From assembly GCA_036897095.1 (NCBI GenBank), contig JAYMSP010000060.1, forward strand, positions 1 to 64,000: a DNA stretch of 64,000 nucleotides. The letters are read 5' to 3'. The stretch is from Plantago elongata. Taxonomy: Eukaryota; Streptophyta; Magnoliopsida; Lamiales; Plantaginaceae. The notes beneath the pieces are model-generated. The model made no database searches. It was not told where the DNA came from and saw only the letters and a list, made by a program, of their open reading frames with translations. This document shows, piece by piece, positions 26,105-38,333 of this stretch (its first letter is position 1; every line of letters begins with the position of its first letter). The position numbers and the translations under genes are program-made.

Positions 26105-27366
26105 ACTAGCTAATACTGAAGTATATAATTTGAGTGACATTTTTCAATTCAAATTGAGTTTTTCTTATAAAATGTTCAATTTAAATGGGAATAAGTCCAC
26201 TTCGACGGTATAACAAACTGGGTCAATTAACAACATGTGAAAGTAATAAACCAGCTGATAGCTAGCTAGTGTCACTATCAAACTCTGTACATATACAAAA
26301 ATTGTTGGCTCATGGATGTCATGTTAACATGCTTAAGTGTCACTTCATGAATCATCCAAGTGAACAACTGCATTAATAATCCATCCATATGTTAATTATT
26401 CATTCAAAGTTCAAACAAAATCTTTAATGGACCTACTAACTGTACTTGGATCAAACACACAACATGTACAACTTCATACTATAATATTAGCACGGAGATA
26501 TATAATAAACACAAAATCTTGGTGATCATGTGTCCTTTAATTAAACGCTTTACTTCTTGGTAATAATAGTACTTTTCAATAATATTGTTGTGTTTCAACT
26601 TCCAACATTGGTCAAATTACGTTGATTGTCAACACATAATTAAACACAAGTTAATCAAGTTCAACTCAACTCAACTATATATATTTGACTTCTCCTCACC
26701 ATGCAACCCTTCTATATGGACGGTTCATATGTTTGTTTGTAAACCTACAAACATTCGGTGTACATTGAGAGTTTGTCCTTGAAGGGAATATAATCAAAGT
26801 ACAGTATCTTTGGTAATTTTTAAAGTAAATCAATAAACGTAGTTGTAATTTGAAACGACAGAATTTCGATAGTTTCGACTAAATCGAACCGTGTCATCGT
26901 AACACAAGGTACACATATATAAAACGGAGCATATGATGAAAACGAAAGACCTAAATTATATAAATGATTGATTGGCGCTACTTAACAACTACCCTTTACT
27001 TGACTCAACAAGAACACTGAGCAATTAAAGCGGTGATCTATATATAATACCATGCAAATTTCATTTCACTTAAAAATCTGTTTACCACTAACTTTTCAGT
27101 TAGTTTTTCAACTTCGTAATCTTTTTTTTATAAAAAGTTCATTATATGAATATGGAGCTTTTTAAACAAGCTAGCTTATTTGAGAAACTAATCAAATTAG
27201 CTTGTTAAAAAAAAAAAAGGCTACATGATAAGCTACCAGCTACCAACTTCCTTTTCATCTAGTTTTGCTAAACAGAGTTTAAGTGTCTAATATGAGGAGC
27301 TAGGTACATGATTACATCAGTAGACACACTCTTATACATTGTACGTTTCCAACTCAATGGGATAAT

Positions 27367-27416
27367 ATTAATCTCACAAACGTTAAATGAGATTAATCTC
27401 ACAAACGTTAAATGAG
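27367..27416. repeat. Perfect 25-bp tandem duplication
   Basis: ATTAATCTCACAAACGTTAA plus ATGAG occurs twice without gap, at 27367-27391 and 27392-27416. The copies are identical, so it is recent. Confidence 0.92.
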
Positions 27417-28507
27417 ATATGTGTGCCCCATAACCACGCAAGTCAGTAAAAATGCATAGTTGGGTCTTACAACTTAGATGTTAGTTAATTTTATGTGATT
27501 TCGATATAAATACATAATATCCTACTACATATATATAAGATGTTTGGGGAATTTGAAACTACTTAGATCTACACAACAGGATCACTGGATTATATGTGGA
27601 TCATGCAAAACTTAGGTTTAATTAAATTTGTAGGCAAATTAATGAGTTGAAGTTATACACCGTATATATAAATCAATGCCAAATTAAACTTCTCCAATAT
27701 CTTGAAAGATTTCTTTTCGCAGGGGTACATTATAATTCAAAATTTTGTAGTTAATGGTTGGCCCAAATATATTATTAATTCGTACCCAATCCATCAGTCT
27801 CAATATAATTAATTAAAGAGTACTTTTATGCTGAGGCGGACTCATAAATATCTTTTGCCGTGTCAATATTTTACTAATTAAACAAATTACTAATTTGTAA
27901 TTGTACCTTAATTATTTTTAAACTCCATTAAACTGATATGAATCGTATTAATCTAAACTGATTTTAATTGAACTGAACGATACTAATGTAAACTGAACTG
28001 TATTAATTTAAACTGAACTGAATTTATAGATGAAAAAAACATAGCTAATACGATAATTTTAAGACAGGTTGGAGTATGAGTATGTAGTACCGGGCTCATT
28101 AATTAGTTGAGCGAGACAAGTATATATGATATATACGTACCGTTATGAGGGGGCAATAATTGGTAAGCTGATTAAAGATCGACAACAGAGTGTAGTGGTT
28201 GGATCATGATACAACAGAGTAGTGCTTGATTTGAGAAGCTAAGCTAATTCTATTCACACATATGATATTAAAGTCCCATCTCCCTCTTGAATTTGCTTGC
28301 ATTTTATGAATTCGTTGAATCATTAATTTCTTCTGATGGTGATATGTATATGGAGTGCGGAATCACAGATGGAATTTACAGGTGTGAAACTGTTATATTT
28401 GAAAATCTGAATGGACTAAATGCTAAATGTCAAAGAAGTTGAATGGTAAAATATGTCAATTTGATTTTATATGGGTGAACCCGACATTTAGTAGTGAATA
28501 ACCACTC

Positions 28508-28845
28508 AAGTAGTGTTGTTTTGCGAGTCGAGTCATACAATAAGTTATTTCGAGTCGAGCTCGAGTTCGAATTCATAATCATGTTGTAATCGACTCGGGT
28601 CCGACTCGGCTCTTTAAGAGTATTTATTGTAATAAAATTATATTTCTTATAAATTTTTTTAATATTTTATAGATAATGCTCATGAGTACTTGTATATTTT
28701 TTGAGTTCTAGTCAAGCTCGTTACATGTTGCTCGAACTCGACTCCGTCTTTTCACTCGTTTAGTTAACAAGTCTAGTTCGGGTTCGGCTCGGTTGAGTTT
28801 GAGCTCGAGTCAAGTTTCAAAATACTCGTATCGGGTCGAAAACAT
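28508..28845. repeat. CTCGA/GAGTC-rich unclassified repeat
   Basis: The stretch is dense in GAGTCGAG, CTCGAGTT, CGACTCGG and GGTTCGGCTCGG words on both halves, unlike the surrounding AT-rich DNA. Similar but shorter stretches lie near 38890-38980 and 56275-56395. It resembles dispersed repeats common in plant spacers. I cannot assign a family. Confidence 0.4.
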
Positions 28846-29104
28846 GACTACAATAACCCAACTTTCTTATGTTAGAGTTGATGCAATAGTCATGGTACAC
28901 CAAATTTTGAACGAAAAACATTGAAGTGATGATCTCAAATCTTCAATCTATGTAGATTACAGGTGGTTCATGTAATTCGCATAATGGTTGATACTAGGCC
29001 TAGCTAGGAATTGTTGTGATGAATTAAACTATACTCCGATCCATAAGCTAATGCTTTCGTTGTGCTCTATAACCCAACTTTCTTCTCGTCTTTCTTTGCC
29101 AGAT

Positions 29105-29132
29105 ACTATACTATACTATACTATACTATACT
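29105..29132. repeat. (CTATA)n microsatellite
   Basis: About five to six copies of a 5-bp CTATA unit, followed by two CTGTA variants. Confidence 0.9.
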
Positions 29133-30003
29133 GTACTGTAAATGAAAAACGAAGGAGAAGAGAACTTAAACATGGCACACTATTTGAGACATTTGATTTT
29201 ACTACTAAAACATGACACTTGTTGATTCTTTGGGTTTTTGGGCGGTGTATCCAGTTATGCTTCATCAAGTGGTTCTTTGTAGATCTTCCTTTGATTTTGG
29301 CATCTTCACTCTCACAATGCATTTTCTTGTTCAAAAGCCAGTGAAGTTTCCTGGAGCGATCTAATCCATAAAGAGGCTTACAAACATGACTCTTTGAATT
29401 TGACATACTATAGTTCATGTATATACACAACTTTCTTTTAGGATATAGTTTTCCATGTGTCACTTCAGTCCTATTATGCATGATCGAATACATTGTACAT
29501 AAATTCAATAACCATTACCTTAAAAAGAACTTTTGAAGGGATAAAGTTAAAACTTGTATATCGAGTTCAAAGAACTCTCACATATACGAATACCACCATC
29601 ACATGACCCTAACTATATGCTCTCTATGGGTTCTCACATTCTATTTAGTAATGTTCGAGCTCTTTTTTCTGTATCGCGGATCGTCGAAGTATCCAAGTCG
29701 AGAAAATTGGTTGAGGGGTATCATGATGATCGAATCCGTACACCAATTCAAAATGAGGGATAAAGTGAGCTCAAAGTTGCAAGTAATGATCCAGAATTCA
29801 TGTTTCCATATGACAAAGAATGTTCTCAGACTATATACAAAAGAATAGCCTCATCTTTCAATATTTGAGAGGGCTTTGGGTAGAAAAGGGCTGTATTTAC
29901 CCTTTTCGCCTAAGTTGCTTTGTGTATCTTTGTACACTCACATTTAGTGAGAATTTACCTAACAGGGGAGACTACTTACATTCTCATCTAGAACAATTAA
30001 GAG

Positions 30004-31293
30004 CTATACTCTATTTAACACCCTCTCGGCTGTTGCTCTTAGAGGGCAGTTTGAACTCACAAAATTGTCTACCAAGTGTAGATACGTCTTTAGGTCATGG
30101 CACGAAACGACATTGTTACCAAAATTTGAATTTGGGCAATCGCGGCTGCTAAGTCTTAACTCTTTGCCTATCTCGGCATACACCCATTGTGTATCCTCCA
30201 CCCTTCTTTGCAACCAATCGGACAACCCTATGGCTATTGACTTTTGCTTCTCCGTGTTTGTCGACCTTTTGCACTCGTCGAGGACAAAACCAGGCAACTT
30301 AGTTATGGGGTCATCCGAATTGACAATCCTTAGTACTTTTGTGCCACTCTTCTCTAATTGGGTCCGGAATTTTTTGTTCCCGACTCTGGGCCCACCAAAT
30401 GACACTACGGTCACTAAAGGTGCATGCTTGAACGTTGTTGTGATGTCATGGGCGGTCAATGTCGCCAATGCGGCACCAAGACTATGCCCTGTCACGGTAA
30501 TGCTCAGTGGCTCGTCCGCGTACTTCTCAAGGATTTTACTTATTTCCTCTCTTATAGACTCTTGTAGGCTCGGCCGCCCATCAGTGCTCGAGGTATACAA
30601 GCTCAAAAACCCGCTTTGTACCATGGATTCACAATTATCGGGTGCCATGTCACTCGGTAAACACGTGAGCGTGGCGCGCATATTCTCAAGCCACTCCATA
30701 CAAGTGGCGGTACCCCGGTACGCAATAACAACATCACGTCGCCCTAACCGTGCAATCTCATTCTTATCTTGACACACGGCCACATACCCAATCCAACTCG
30801 ACTGAGTCGACACCCATCCGGGCATCTTCTCCTCGGCCCACTCTGGCACTTGAAAACCGGCAGTCGCATGCAAATTCTTGCTCACCTTATACCCCGTCTC
30901 CCTAACTCCGCACTTGCTCAACATCGACCCTTTCGGGTAGACACACGTAGCGTAAGTAAACGATGACGTGTCAAAGTCGAAACACTTATAGGCCGCCTCG
31001 ACGAACTCCCCGTACCTGAGAATCTCGTCGCGCAGCCCGTCGTCAAGAGGATCAAGCAGGCCTTCCCAGTTCTTGATCCCCTGAAACTCCATCCACTTGT
31101 CCTTGAGCTTCCCCGCTTTGGCGGAGAGGGAGACGGCGGAATCGTGACCGAATTTGGAGTTCCCGGAGTTGGTGATCTTGAGAATTCTTGAGTGATTGAG
31201 CTTGAGGGAATGTGAAATGGTGGCACGTTGATTGAAGGCTTGCAGTGAAGGTGTAGTTGAAGGTCTTAGATTAAGACCCGGTGCAAGCTTCAT
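30004..31293 (-). CDS. DAD1-like phospholipase A1 (PLA1-I beta2/DALL type), copy 1
   Basis: Class 3 (alpha/beta hydrolase) lipases of this group cleave the sn-1 acyl chain of plastid glycerolipids. Relatives include DAD1, which feeds jasmonate synthesis. A single exon encodes 429 aa. The first 60 residues are Ser/Thr- and basic-rich with few acidic residues, as in a plastid transit peptide. The conserved domain starts at DKWMEFQGIKNWEGLLDPLD and holds GRRDVVIAYRGTATCMEWLEN, the nucleophile elbow TGHSLGAALATL (Ser271), SFGGPRVGN, NSDDPITKLPG (probable catalytic Asp at 327 or 328) and the catalytic His406 in TYLHLVD. All parts of the triad are present. It matches recalled PLA1-I beta2 throughout, including CPLRATAERVL at the end. 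A related copy lies at 51931-53235. The long frame on the opposite strand (30065-30772) is a shadow. Confidence 0.95.
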   Translation of the reverse strand: MKLAPGLNLRPSTTPSLQAFNQRATISHSLKLNHSRILKITNSGNSKFGHDSAVSLSAKAGKLKDKWMEFQGIKNWEGLLDPLDDGLRDEILRYGEFVEAAYKCFDFDTSSFTYATCVYPKGSMLSKCGVRETGYKVSKNLHATAGFQVPEWAEEKMPGWVSTQSSWIGYVAVCQDKNEIARLGRRDVVIAYRGTATCMEWLENMRATLTCLPSDMAPDNCESMVQSGFLSLYTSSTDGRPSLQESIREEISKILEKYADEPLSITVTGHSLGAALATLTAHDITTTFKHAPLVTVVSFGGPRVGNKKFRTQLEKSGTKVLRIVNSDDPITKLPGFVLDECKRSTNTEKQKSIAIGLSDWLQRRVEDTQWVYAEIGKELRLSSRDCPNSNFGNNVVSCHDLKTYLHLVDNFVSSNCPLRATAERVLNRV

Positions 31294-31389
31294 GGTAGGT
31301 AGTGTCTGATCAGAGGAGTAGAGAGTTAGAGTGTGTGTGTGTAAGATGTATAAGAACGAAGATAGTTTGAGACGAGAGAGAGATAGTTT

Positions 31390-31407
31390 GTATGTATATA
31401 TTTTGGG
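31390..31407 (-). promoter_or_regulatory. TATA box and CT-rich start region of lipase copy 1
   Basis: On the minus strand AATATATACATAC is followed about 15 bases later by CTATCTCTCTCTCGTCTC, a pyrimidine patch typical of plant core promoters. It lies about 100 bases before the ATG. A short (GT)n run lies within the leader near 31331. Confidence 0.5.
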
Positions 31408-31585
31408 TGGATTAATGAGGAAATGGAATGTTATATAGTTAATGTGGTAAGAAGAATTTGTTCTGTTTTCAATTCGAAAGTGTCAGGAAAGAGGACGGTG
31501 AACAGAGAAATAAGCAAAGAGAGACAAGCAAATCATTATTGAACCGGATCGACTCACCGAGTTTTAAAAGATAATGTAATATTTA

Positions 31586-31839
31586 GGGGCGGATTGGCAT
31601 GCGACTTAAATGTCCCGATTTAAATGTCTGAATATTGATTGAAATTATAGTGGGATTGTTAAAATTGTGTTTAGTATAGAATTATAATTGGATAGGATAT
31701 TATAGGTTTGTTATATAGGGGAAGAAAAATGTTGGTACTGTAGAGGCATTTTGATATTCGGCATTTAAATGTCATAATAAACACAAAATTCCAGAGTAGC
31801 ATCCAAACAGGCATTTGGATGCTATTCCATTCAGCCCCT
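31586..31839. mobile_element. Tourist-like MITE, subfamily A (copy 3)
   Basis: It begins GGGGCGGATTGGCATGC after TTA (31583-31585) and ends CCATTCAGCCCC before TTA (31840-31842), a perfect 3-bp target duplication. The 254-bp interior is longer than in the other copies and non-coding. It sits about 180 bases upstream of the lipase TATA box. Confidence 0.85.
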
Positions 31840-33814
31840 TAGTATTCTTTATATTTTTAAATAAATGTCATATATTCTATTTATGTCTGTTTCATTATAA
31901 ATATATTGTTTCTATTATTTACGATATTTTTAACTTATTTATTTTTATTTGATTTTTAATATTTTACATTGAAAAAGTAGTAGTTGTTGGTTTCCTTTCT
32001 TTGGGACTATGGATTTGTGTGGGGTTGTTAAACGCAACTCTTTATAATAAAATACACAACGTTTTTGCAGATTTGTTTGAATCTCTTTCACTTTTCTTCT
32101 TTTCCATTTTCGGTTTGAGTCTTAATTTTCAATTACCCCACAAATTCACGATTAGTATTTCTTTTTAAGTATGTCATGTCACTAAGCATCTCATTTCACG
32201 ATAATCATTACTTTATTAGTTCAATTTCTTCTGAAAAGAGTGGTCATTTCATTTTACACCACAACATTTGCGTTTGGAGTATACATAGATGAAAATTATT
32301 CAATACTGGGAGTTATCAGGTGGTTAAAGTATGGAGTTATAAGGTAATTTTAATTAAGATAAGATAATAATTTATTAAGTGGTTTGGATAATTGTACCTT
32401 ATAATATAATTAGCTTATTTAAAAATAAAAATACTATCTTATTAACTATATAACTTAATTATTTATATAATAAGCTTATTATATGAACATTTAGAAGCTA
32501 ACTTATAAGCTTTATGATCTCATTTACAAATAAAAATATTTATTTTGACACTTAATTGGTAGATTATAAACTAATCTATCTGATAAGTTATCTTGTACTG
32601 GATAATAAGAGGTACCGTTGATTAGTACCAACTTGAAATTTTATACTTATAATAGAGCAATATTAAGTTAATACAATTATAAACACAATCCTTTTTAAGT
32701 AAAAAAGGAGTTCAATTGCCCCTTAAATGTATTGTAGAGATTTATGTCCTTTTCTTATGTTATGGCATTTGTATATACTTTATTCCTGCAGAATCGGCTA
32801 TGATTCACGGAATAGAATTTTAATGGCCTTATTCTAATTAAAATTAAATTTTTTATATAAAAAATTCAATTTAAATGAAGAGATGACAAACAACTCCTAG
32901 ATAGTTTGTTCTCTCGGATTGTATTTTGCCTAGCAAGCATAGCTTATGTTCATTGTGTAAAGTTATGTTGTTTTATAATATTTAGCCGTTTAAAAAAAAT
33001 GTTCATGTAAATTATGCTTGTATAATGTGATTCTTTTTACTGTATAGAAAAATTGGATATTTTATTATACTACTAATTTAAAAAATGAAGAGCCTTAAAA
33101 TGTTGAGATTATGAGAGATGATGTCTTCATTAATTCAAGCAATCCACAGTCACATGGTTGAAAAGTCTCTCTCAAAATTGATACCTAATGGGAACAAAAA
33201 AGATTTATGTGCTATCTGCATGGCACATAATTTTTTAGTTCAAATCCACAATTGTAGCGAGCTGACTCATTCATTATTGCCAAGTTATATGACAAAATAC
33301 ACTCCATTTTCTCCTCAAGTATAAACTACGTACTTTTTAAATGGCACGATAATCTCAGTATATAGCTAAGCAAATTGATTGATGACGAGTTATAAATCTA
33401 AATCTTATGCCGTGTTAGGCACTATTTATAAACTAAGCAAGTTTATTCCATCATATACCTGGATATGTTATGTTATTTCTACTTATAAGTTTTATTATCT
33501 AACTTTACAGAATTTAACTCAACTAAACTGAAACAGAATATAAATTATAACTAAGTAGAACTGAACTGAATTAATTAAAATTGAATAGAACTGAATTGAA
33601 GTGATTTTAAGTAAAAGAAAATCGAGTTTAATTTCTTAATTTTCAACTATTTAGTTAGATGGGAATTACCTAATTATATGATCACCGACTAACTTATCGG
33701 CAGGTCTAGCTGGCTTATAACTTACAAATGAATATTGTAAATATACACAGTTGTTTTACACAAAATTATAATTTAAGTTAATTTATCGACAAGTCTAGCT
33801 AACAAATTTTTAAA

Positions 33815-33940
33815 ACGGCTAAAGGGCGAATCGAAATCCCGATCAATTAGTTAGTGGTGAAGCGTCTTACCAACTGAGCTGTGTTTCGTAGTTTAAAACA
33901 TACCTTTAACCACTCGGACATAGTCCTATGTTGCACGTCT
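33815..33940 (-). mobile_element. Possible tRNA-derived SINE
   Basis: Read on the minus strand, GTCCGAGTGGTTAAAGGT resembles the D-arm/A box of a Leu or Ser tRNA. About 30 bases on, CAGCTCAGTTGGTAAGACGC is a second A-box-like segment, and about 30 bases further GGGATTTCGATTCGCCC resembles a B box. It does not fold as a full tRNA by eye. No tail or target duplication was found. Confidence 0.35.
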
Positions 33941-35235
33941 AGCTAACAATAAAATTGATAACATTGATTTAACAAAAAATTTAGTTGCTTGTCGAACCGT
34001 CAATAAGACACGAAACACGAAACGGAACATAGCGGATAATAATTTATATAAAATATTCAAGTGTCAAATGAAAAAGGTCAACATCAAGGAAGTCGTAGTA
34101 CCCTGGTTTGAAGATTTTGACTACCCCAATAAGCGGCAAATCACAATTTTGAAAACGAGCTTTTTCTTTATTCTTATTCCGTCCACAAAACTATGCACGT
34201 GGCTTTCATATACGCGCTACATATGATTCACCAAGATCTATTTACAAATAAGTCCCCCAGGTTTTGTAAACTACTTACGTACTCCTCATGTGCACGATTG
34301 TAAATTTACGTGGAGTATCACAGTTTCTTACATTTGCAGATACGTTTGATCAGCTTTTGGAATTTCAAGATTCATATGATTCCTTAACAGATTTTGGATT
34401 ATGTTCCATTTTAGTAAAATATGAGTTATTGTTTTAGTCATAGTATTTGAGATATCGTTTGAGATTTGGGCTGGCGTACTGGCAACTCGTATAAGAATTT
34501 GAACGGTGTAGCGTACCGGAATTGGATGTTTATCGATTTTTTACAAAATGCTATTAATGTTGTAGAAGTAGAATCTTCGAGCAACATCGAGATTTGACTA
34601 TCGATCTCCACTTGTTTTGATCCGCATACAATGTCCACTATATTACTATTCCGAATTGGAAAAGAATCACAATAAATTGATGATAATTCATCTATGTCAA
34701 CTATAAAATGTCTATGTATGGCACCTTTTAGGATCCAACTTGATCATGTTCGATTGTATTATGAATGAGTGGTTGGGAAAATGGTTATTTCTCGAAAGAA
34801 ATTCAAACGCTTATTTGGGGTATGACTTTATCATTGTAAGCATCATCTTCTAGATTAACATATATAAGGGTGTGTTTTTACATTCATACTGTTTGTTGTA
34901 ATATTGACAATTTTTAGAAATTATGACCAATTTTATAGATGGTAGTACAAATTTTAGACACATTTGCACAAATGTTTCATTTCACATATGGCTTAGTGTT
35001 TCCATCCACTTATCATTGACATCCATTTGTCCCAGCAAATCACAAGTAACTGACTGATTTAGGACCAAATCACAATGAATGTGATCATTAAGGGGAGTGT
35101 TCCCATTGACTGCAACAATGCTAAAAACTAAGTAATTTGGGAGTGTTAACTCCCTTAGTCCAACATCATCCTGAACATGCGTGATTTCTCAAAAAAATTC
35201 AAATGACAAACAAGTATAAATATGTAAAAAAAAAT

Positions 35236-35400
35236 GAATCTTTCAACTTGTATTTATTGAATGAAGAGTTAATACCCTTAGTGAAGTGAAACAACTCTTG
35301 AAAAAGATTACCAAACAAAGGTTTCTTACTTGCTTTCTTTCCTCCTGCTCTTTATGCATCCCTACAACACTCAAACTAAAGTTTGTTCGTTATCGGAGTG
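35236..35400. repeat. Diverged dispersed repeat, copy 1
   Basis: The left end (TTTCAACTTGTATTTATTGA) and right end (TGCTCTTTATGCATCC, then CACTCAAACTAAA) recur in the same order at about 54385-54575. The interior differs greatly. Family unknown. Confidence 0.35.
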
Positions 35401-35798
35401 CAACCTAACAATTTAAGAGAAGTTCTATCCTCGAAGACTTTGCGACTTGCGAGTAACCCGTGTGAACCGTAACGGGGCAATAAAGTCTTAAGGAGACAGA
35501 TAATCGAACTATCGACTCTTCTCAACCTTGTTTTATTCTCCTTCACTACTTCCCCACCGGCATATTCCTACTCGTTTTTAGTATTTTCAAAATATTCCAA
35601 ATATGTAAGTGGGTTAAATCCCTAACATGAGTTCAATCTAATATTGTCTCATATGTTTGAGCAAAATAAGAAATAACAACAGTAAATAGTATTTAATATT
35701 ACAAATTGATTAGTCCGACCCTTTTCGACTAAACCGGTTATTCACAAAATACACTACTCAGTTTAAAATTGGTCTGAACTAGCATGGTTTAATACATA

Positions 35799-36025
35799 CT
35801 CCCTCCGTCCCGTTAGGAACGAAACATTTGAAAAAATATAGTTTATAAGAAAATATATAGTATGTGGTTAAAATGAGTTTGTGATCGAAAAATATATGTG
35901 GGCCCCAATAACATGTAGTGGGAAATAAGTTCTATTGTAGGGTTATTATTAAAAATGAAAAAATATTTTATTATTAACGGACGTTCAAATGAAAATATAT
36001 TTCATTTATAGTGGAACGGAGAGAA
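35799..36025. mobile_element. Stowaway-like MITE
   Basis: It begins CTCCCTCCGTCCCGTTAGGA after TA and ends GTGGAACGGAGAGAA before TA. The termini are imperfect inverted repeats and the target is TA, as in Tc1/mariner MITEs. It is about 227 bp and non-coding. Confidence 0.8.
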
Positions 36026-36390
36026 TAGATTGAGTAAATCTAACTTAAAAGCAAACCATTCAAATCAATGGTATGGAGTAAATCAAACTTAAAAGCAAAC
36101 CATTCAAATCAATGCTAAAAGGGAAGAAGAATTGTGGTCAGCAGATCTATCTCCGACCATTTTGTTCAAAGCAAATTGCACAAACGTCACTAGAGTAAAA
36201 ATTTATTACACAAGTATCGCTTTCCTTTTTAGAAACATAAATCATGTAAATTATTCTTTATTAGTAATCGAAATGGCATGCTCTTTTAGATATTGCTATT
36301 TGCTATATAATTTAAAATTAAACTACCGAACCATGTGTATGTATATGAGTATGTGTATGCATATATATGTATTTGAATAATTTAGACTTT

Positions 36391-36554
36391 GTTCTATTCA
36401 ACTGAAATAAATTGAGTTGAAGTGTAGTATAAATTATAACTAAAAATTTATTCTCATCAACTTAAAATTACTTTAGCTCAGTTTAGTTTAGCTCTGCTTA
36501 GTTATAATTTATACATTACTTCAGTTCAGTTCAGTACATTTTAGTTAAGAGAAC
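36391..36554. mobile_element. Foldback MITE with about 50-bp inverted arms
   Basis: The left arm (GTTCTATTCAACTGAAAT ... ATAAATTATAACTAA) pairs with the right arm (TTAGTTATAATTTATAC ... TTAGTTAAGAGAAC). The pairing covers about 50 bases with a few mismatches and leaves a loop of roughly 60. Fragments of the same family occur near 27925-28030 and 33505-33610. No flanking duplication was identified with certainty. Confidence 0.7.
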
Positions 36555-37354
36555 ATAATCTAAACATAACTAAACTGAAGTAATTTTAAATTTAAGGTCA
36601 CGCAATATAAAGATGCTACTTTTCCAACATGGAAGGTTTAAAAGTTGGTCGTGTAACCTTTTCTGTATGATATGATCAAACATATAATAGTTATAAACTT
36701 TGAGCCGCTATTTTGAAACAGGAGCTAGCATGCCATGGGCTCTTTCGAGGAGGTTGCAATAATTTAGAGAATATCCAATTAATAATTAATTAGCCAAAAA
36801 AATGAAGAAAAAATTGAACAAGATAAACTATATATGTTCATGTATTCTTGAACAAGGAAAGAATCCAGTTTTGAACGAACCCTTTTTTCTGCAGAAGCAT
36901 CAGATGATTATCATACAGTTCTTCTGACATTCTCTGCAAATCAAACTAAATCTATGTCTAGTTGCCATTGTCCCTTGTTGACTTGTTAAGGTAATAATCT
37001 TACGTAGCGAGCTCAGCTTGGCCTAATAATTATAAAAATCTATAGTGGACGACTCCTAGTTTTTAGTGTTTGAAACTCACTTGCCGACTGTTTAGATATC
37101 TCCTACTCATGAGAACGAGTTTCACCAATTCACTATCTTATGACTATGAGACACATATTTAGCTAGCAAGGCCGTTTCAACGATTATAATGATAGCTCCC
37201 CATTTGATAGCTATATGATTCCTCGTATAAAGATGACTAATCGACTACTCATAATGTTGAATGTGTTATAATATTTCATATAACTGAATCTATGAGAGAA
37301 TTTTTACATGCTACCCAAAAATTAGAGGATATTTATTTCCCAATTGTAATAGGT

Positions 37355-37476
37355 CCATTTGATTTGATGAACATTGATTTGGCCTAAAATACACTTTAAA
37401 TATCCCATTTCAATTCAATTCTAAATACAATTTTACCAAAATTCATTCAAATGCCCATTCAAATTCTATACCCTTA
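37355..37476. mobile_element. Tourist-like MITE, partial copy
   Basis: ATGAACATTGATTTGGCC, TAAAATACACTTTAAATA and ATTCAAATGCCCATTCAAAT match the reverse-complement interior of copy 2 (20859-21203). The outer GGGGCTGATTGG end is not seen on the left, and the right end is decayed. Confidence 0.6.
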
Positions 37477-37724
37477 GATATAACAAATCATATATGTTTC
37501 ACTTTAAGAAATATATTTAATAAGATGAGATGATGATGCAAATTATACGCGGGTATTAGGAGTAAGAGTAGGGTATTGGTCTATATACATTGAATTGTTA
37601 TAGGCTTAACTCCACTGAGGAATTGAAGTCAAGGGATAGACACTTAAGCTGTCTCGAGAATGAACAACATTTGATTTGTAAGTTATCAAATCAAATTAAA
37701 ATTGTTTATTAAATTTGGAAGAGA

Positions 37725-37747
37725 GATTAGATTAGATTAGATTAGAT
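37725..37747. repeat. (GATTA)n microsatellite
   Basis: Four to five uninterrupted copies of GATTA. Confidence 0.9.
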
Positions 37748-38164
37748 AGTAGCACTAGTACACCACAATTAAGCAGCTCATAAGTCCGTGGCTGCTTATG
37801 ACCCGTTTGGTGCAATCTTCAATATGATTAGGCGAGCTAGCTAGGTTCAAAGTACTTTGAATTAATTCCTATGTTCAAGTTATACCACGTACATATATAT
37901 ATACTCCTTTTTATTCTTTTCTCACCCTCTTTTCATTTTAGTTTGTTTGAATTTGGTCTTCTTGTTTGAATCTTTTCAGCTTCAATTTGACGTTGATTAA
38001 TTTTCTTTAAGACTGCCCATTGGATTTGATTCAACCTTGCAGTTTCAACAAAACAAAACAAAATACAAAACATATATAGAAATTACAAAATGAAGGAAAT
38101 TCATATATAGTGTTTCCCGGGTAAAATATCATACTATAATGTTTGATTTTGGGGACCGCTAAGA

Positions 38165-38333
38165 TAATCAAATGGGGGTATTCAAATATAGAGTTGACAT
38201 TTTGAGTGGACATTTAATTTTGGTGAAAATTGTGTTTGGATGGACATTTAAGTGGGGTATTTTAAGTGTATTTTAGGCCAAATAACTATTTATCGAGCCA
38301 AATGGAGGTATTCAGATATCGAGCCAAACACCC
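38165..38333. mobile_element. Tourist-like MITE, subfamily B, rearranged copy
   Basis: It contains GTGTTTGGATGGACATTTAA, GTGGGGTATTTTAAGTGTA and ATCGAGCCAAATGGAGGTA, the core of subfamily B, ending CCAAACACCCAT. The left end is altered (AATCAAATGGGGGTATTCAA appears there too), so the copy is rearranged. Confidence 0.65.

Larger units (their letters stand above)
21204..28507. other. Gene-free, repeat-poor spacer
   Basis: No supported gene lies here. The 115-codon frame at 22787-23134 (-) shows no known motif and is probably chance. Short local duplications occur at 26041-26104 and 27367-27416. A diverged relative of the foldback element near 43.1 kb lies at about 27075-27215. Runs of TAAACTGAACTG-like sequence at about 27925-28030 echo the foldback near 36.4 kb. 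The stretch 21560-22110 is somewhat less AT-rich but has no readable frame. Confidence 0.45.
31843..35796. other. Gene-free spacer
   Basis: AT-rich with no supported gene. A possible tRNA-related SINE lies at about 33815-33940. TAACTGAACTG-like fragments near 33505-33610 resemble the foldback at 36.4 kb. The short frames at 33118-33324 and 34438-34638 have no features of real genes. Confidence 0.45.

Noticed and set aside
29116-29508. Minus-strand frame with KPLYGLDRSRKLHW, reminiscent of the copia reverse-transcriptase motif LYGLKQ
   Set aside because: Only one short stretch fits and there is no neighbouring copia sequence. At best it is a very old trace, too weak to annotate.
30065-30772. 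235-codon open frame on the plus strand
   Set aside because: It lies entirely opposite the lipase coding sequence and shows no family motif. It is a shadow of codon use on the other strand.
33815-33940. A functional tRNA gene
   Set aside because: A-box and B-box-like words are present, but the acceptor stem and anticodon arm do not form by eye. A SINE-type relic is more likely.
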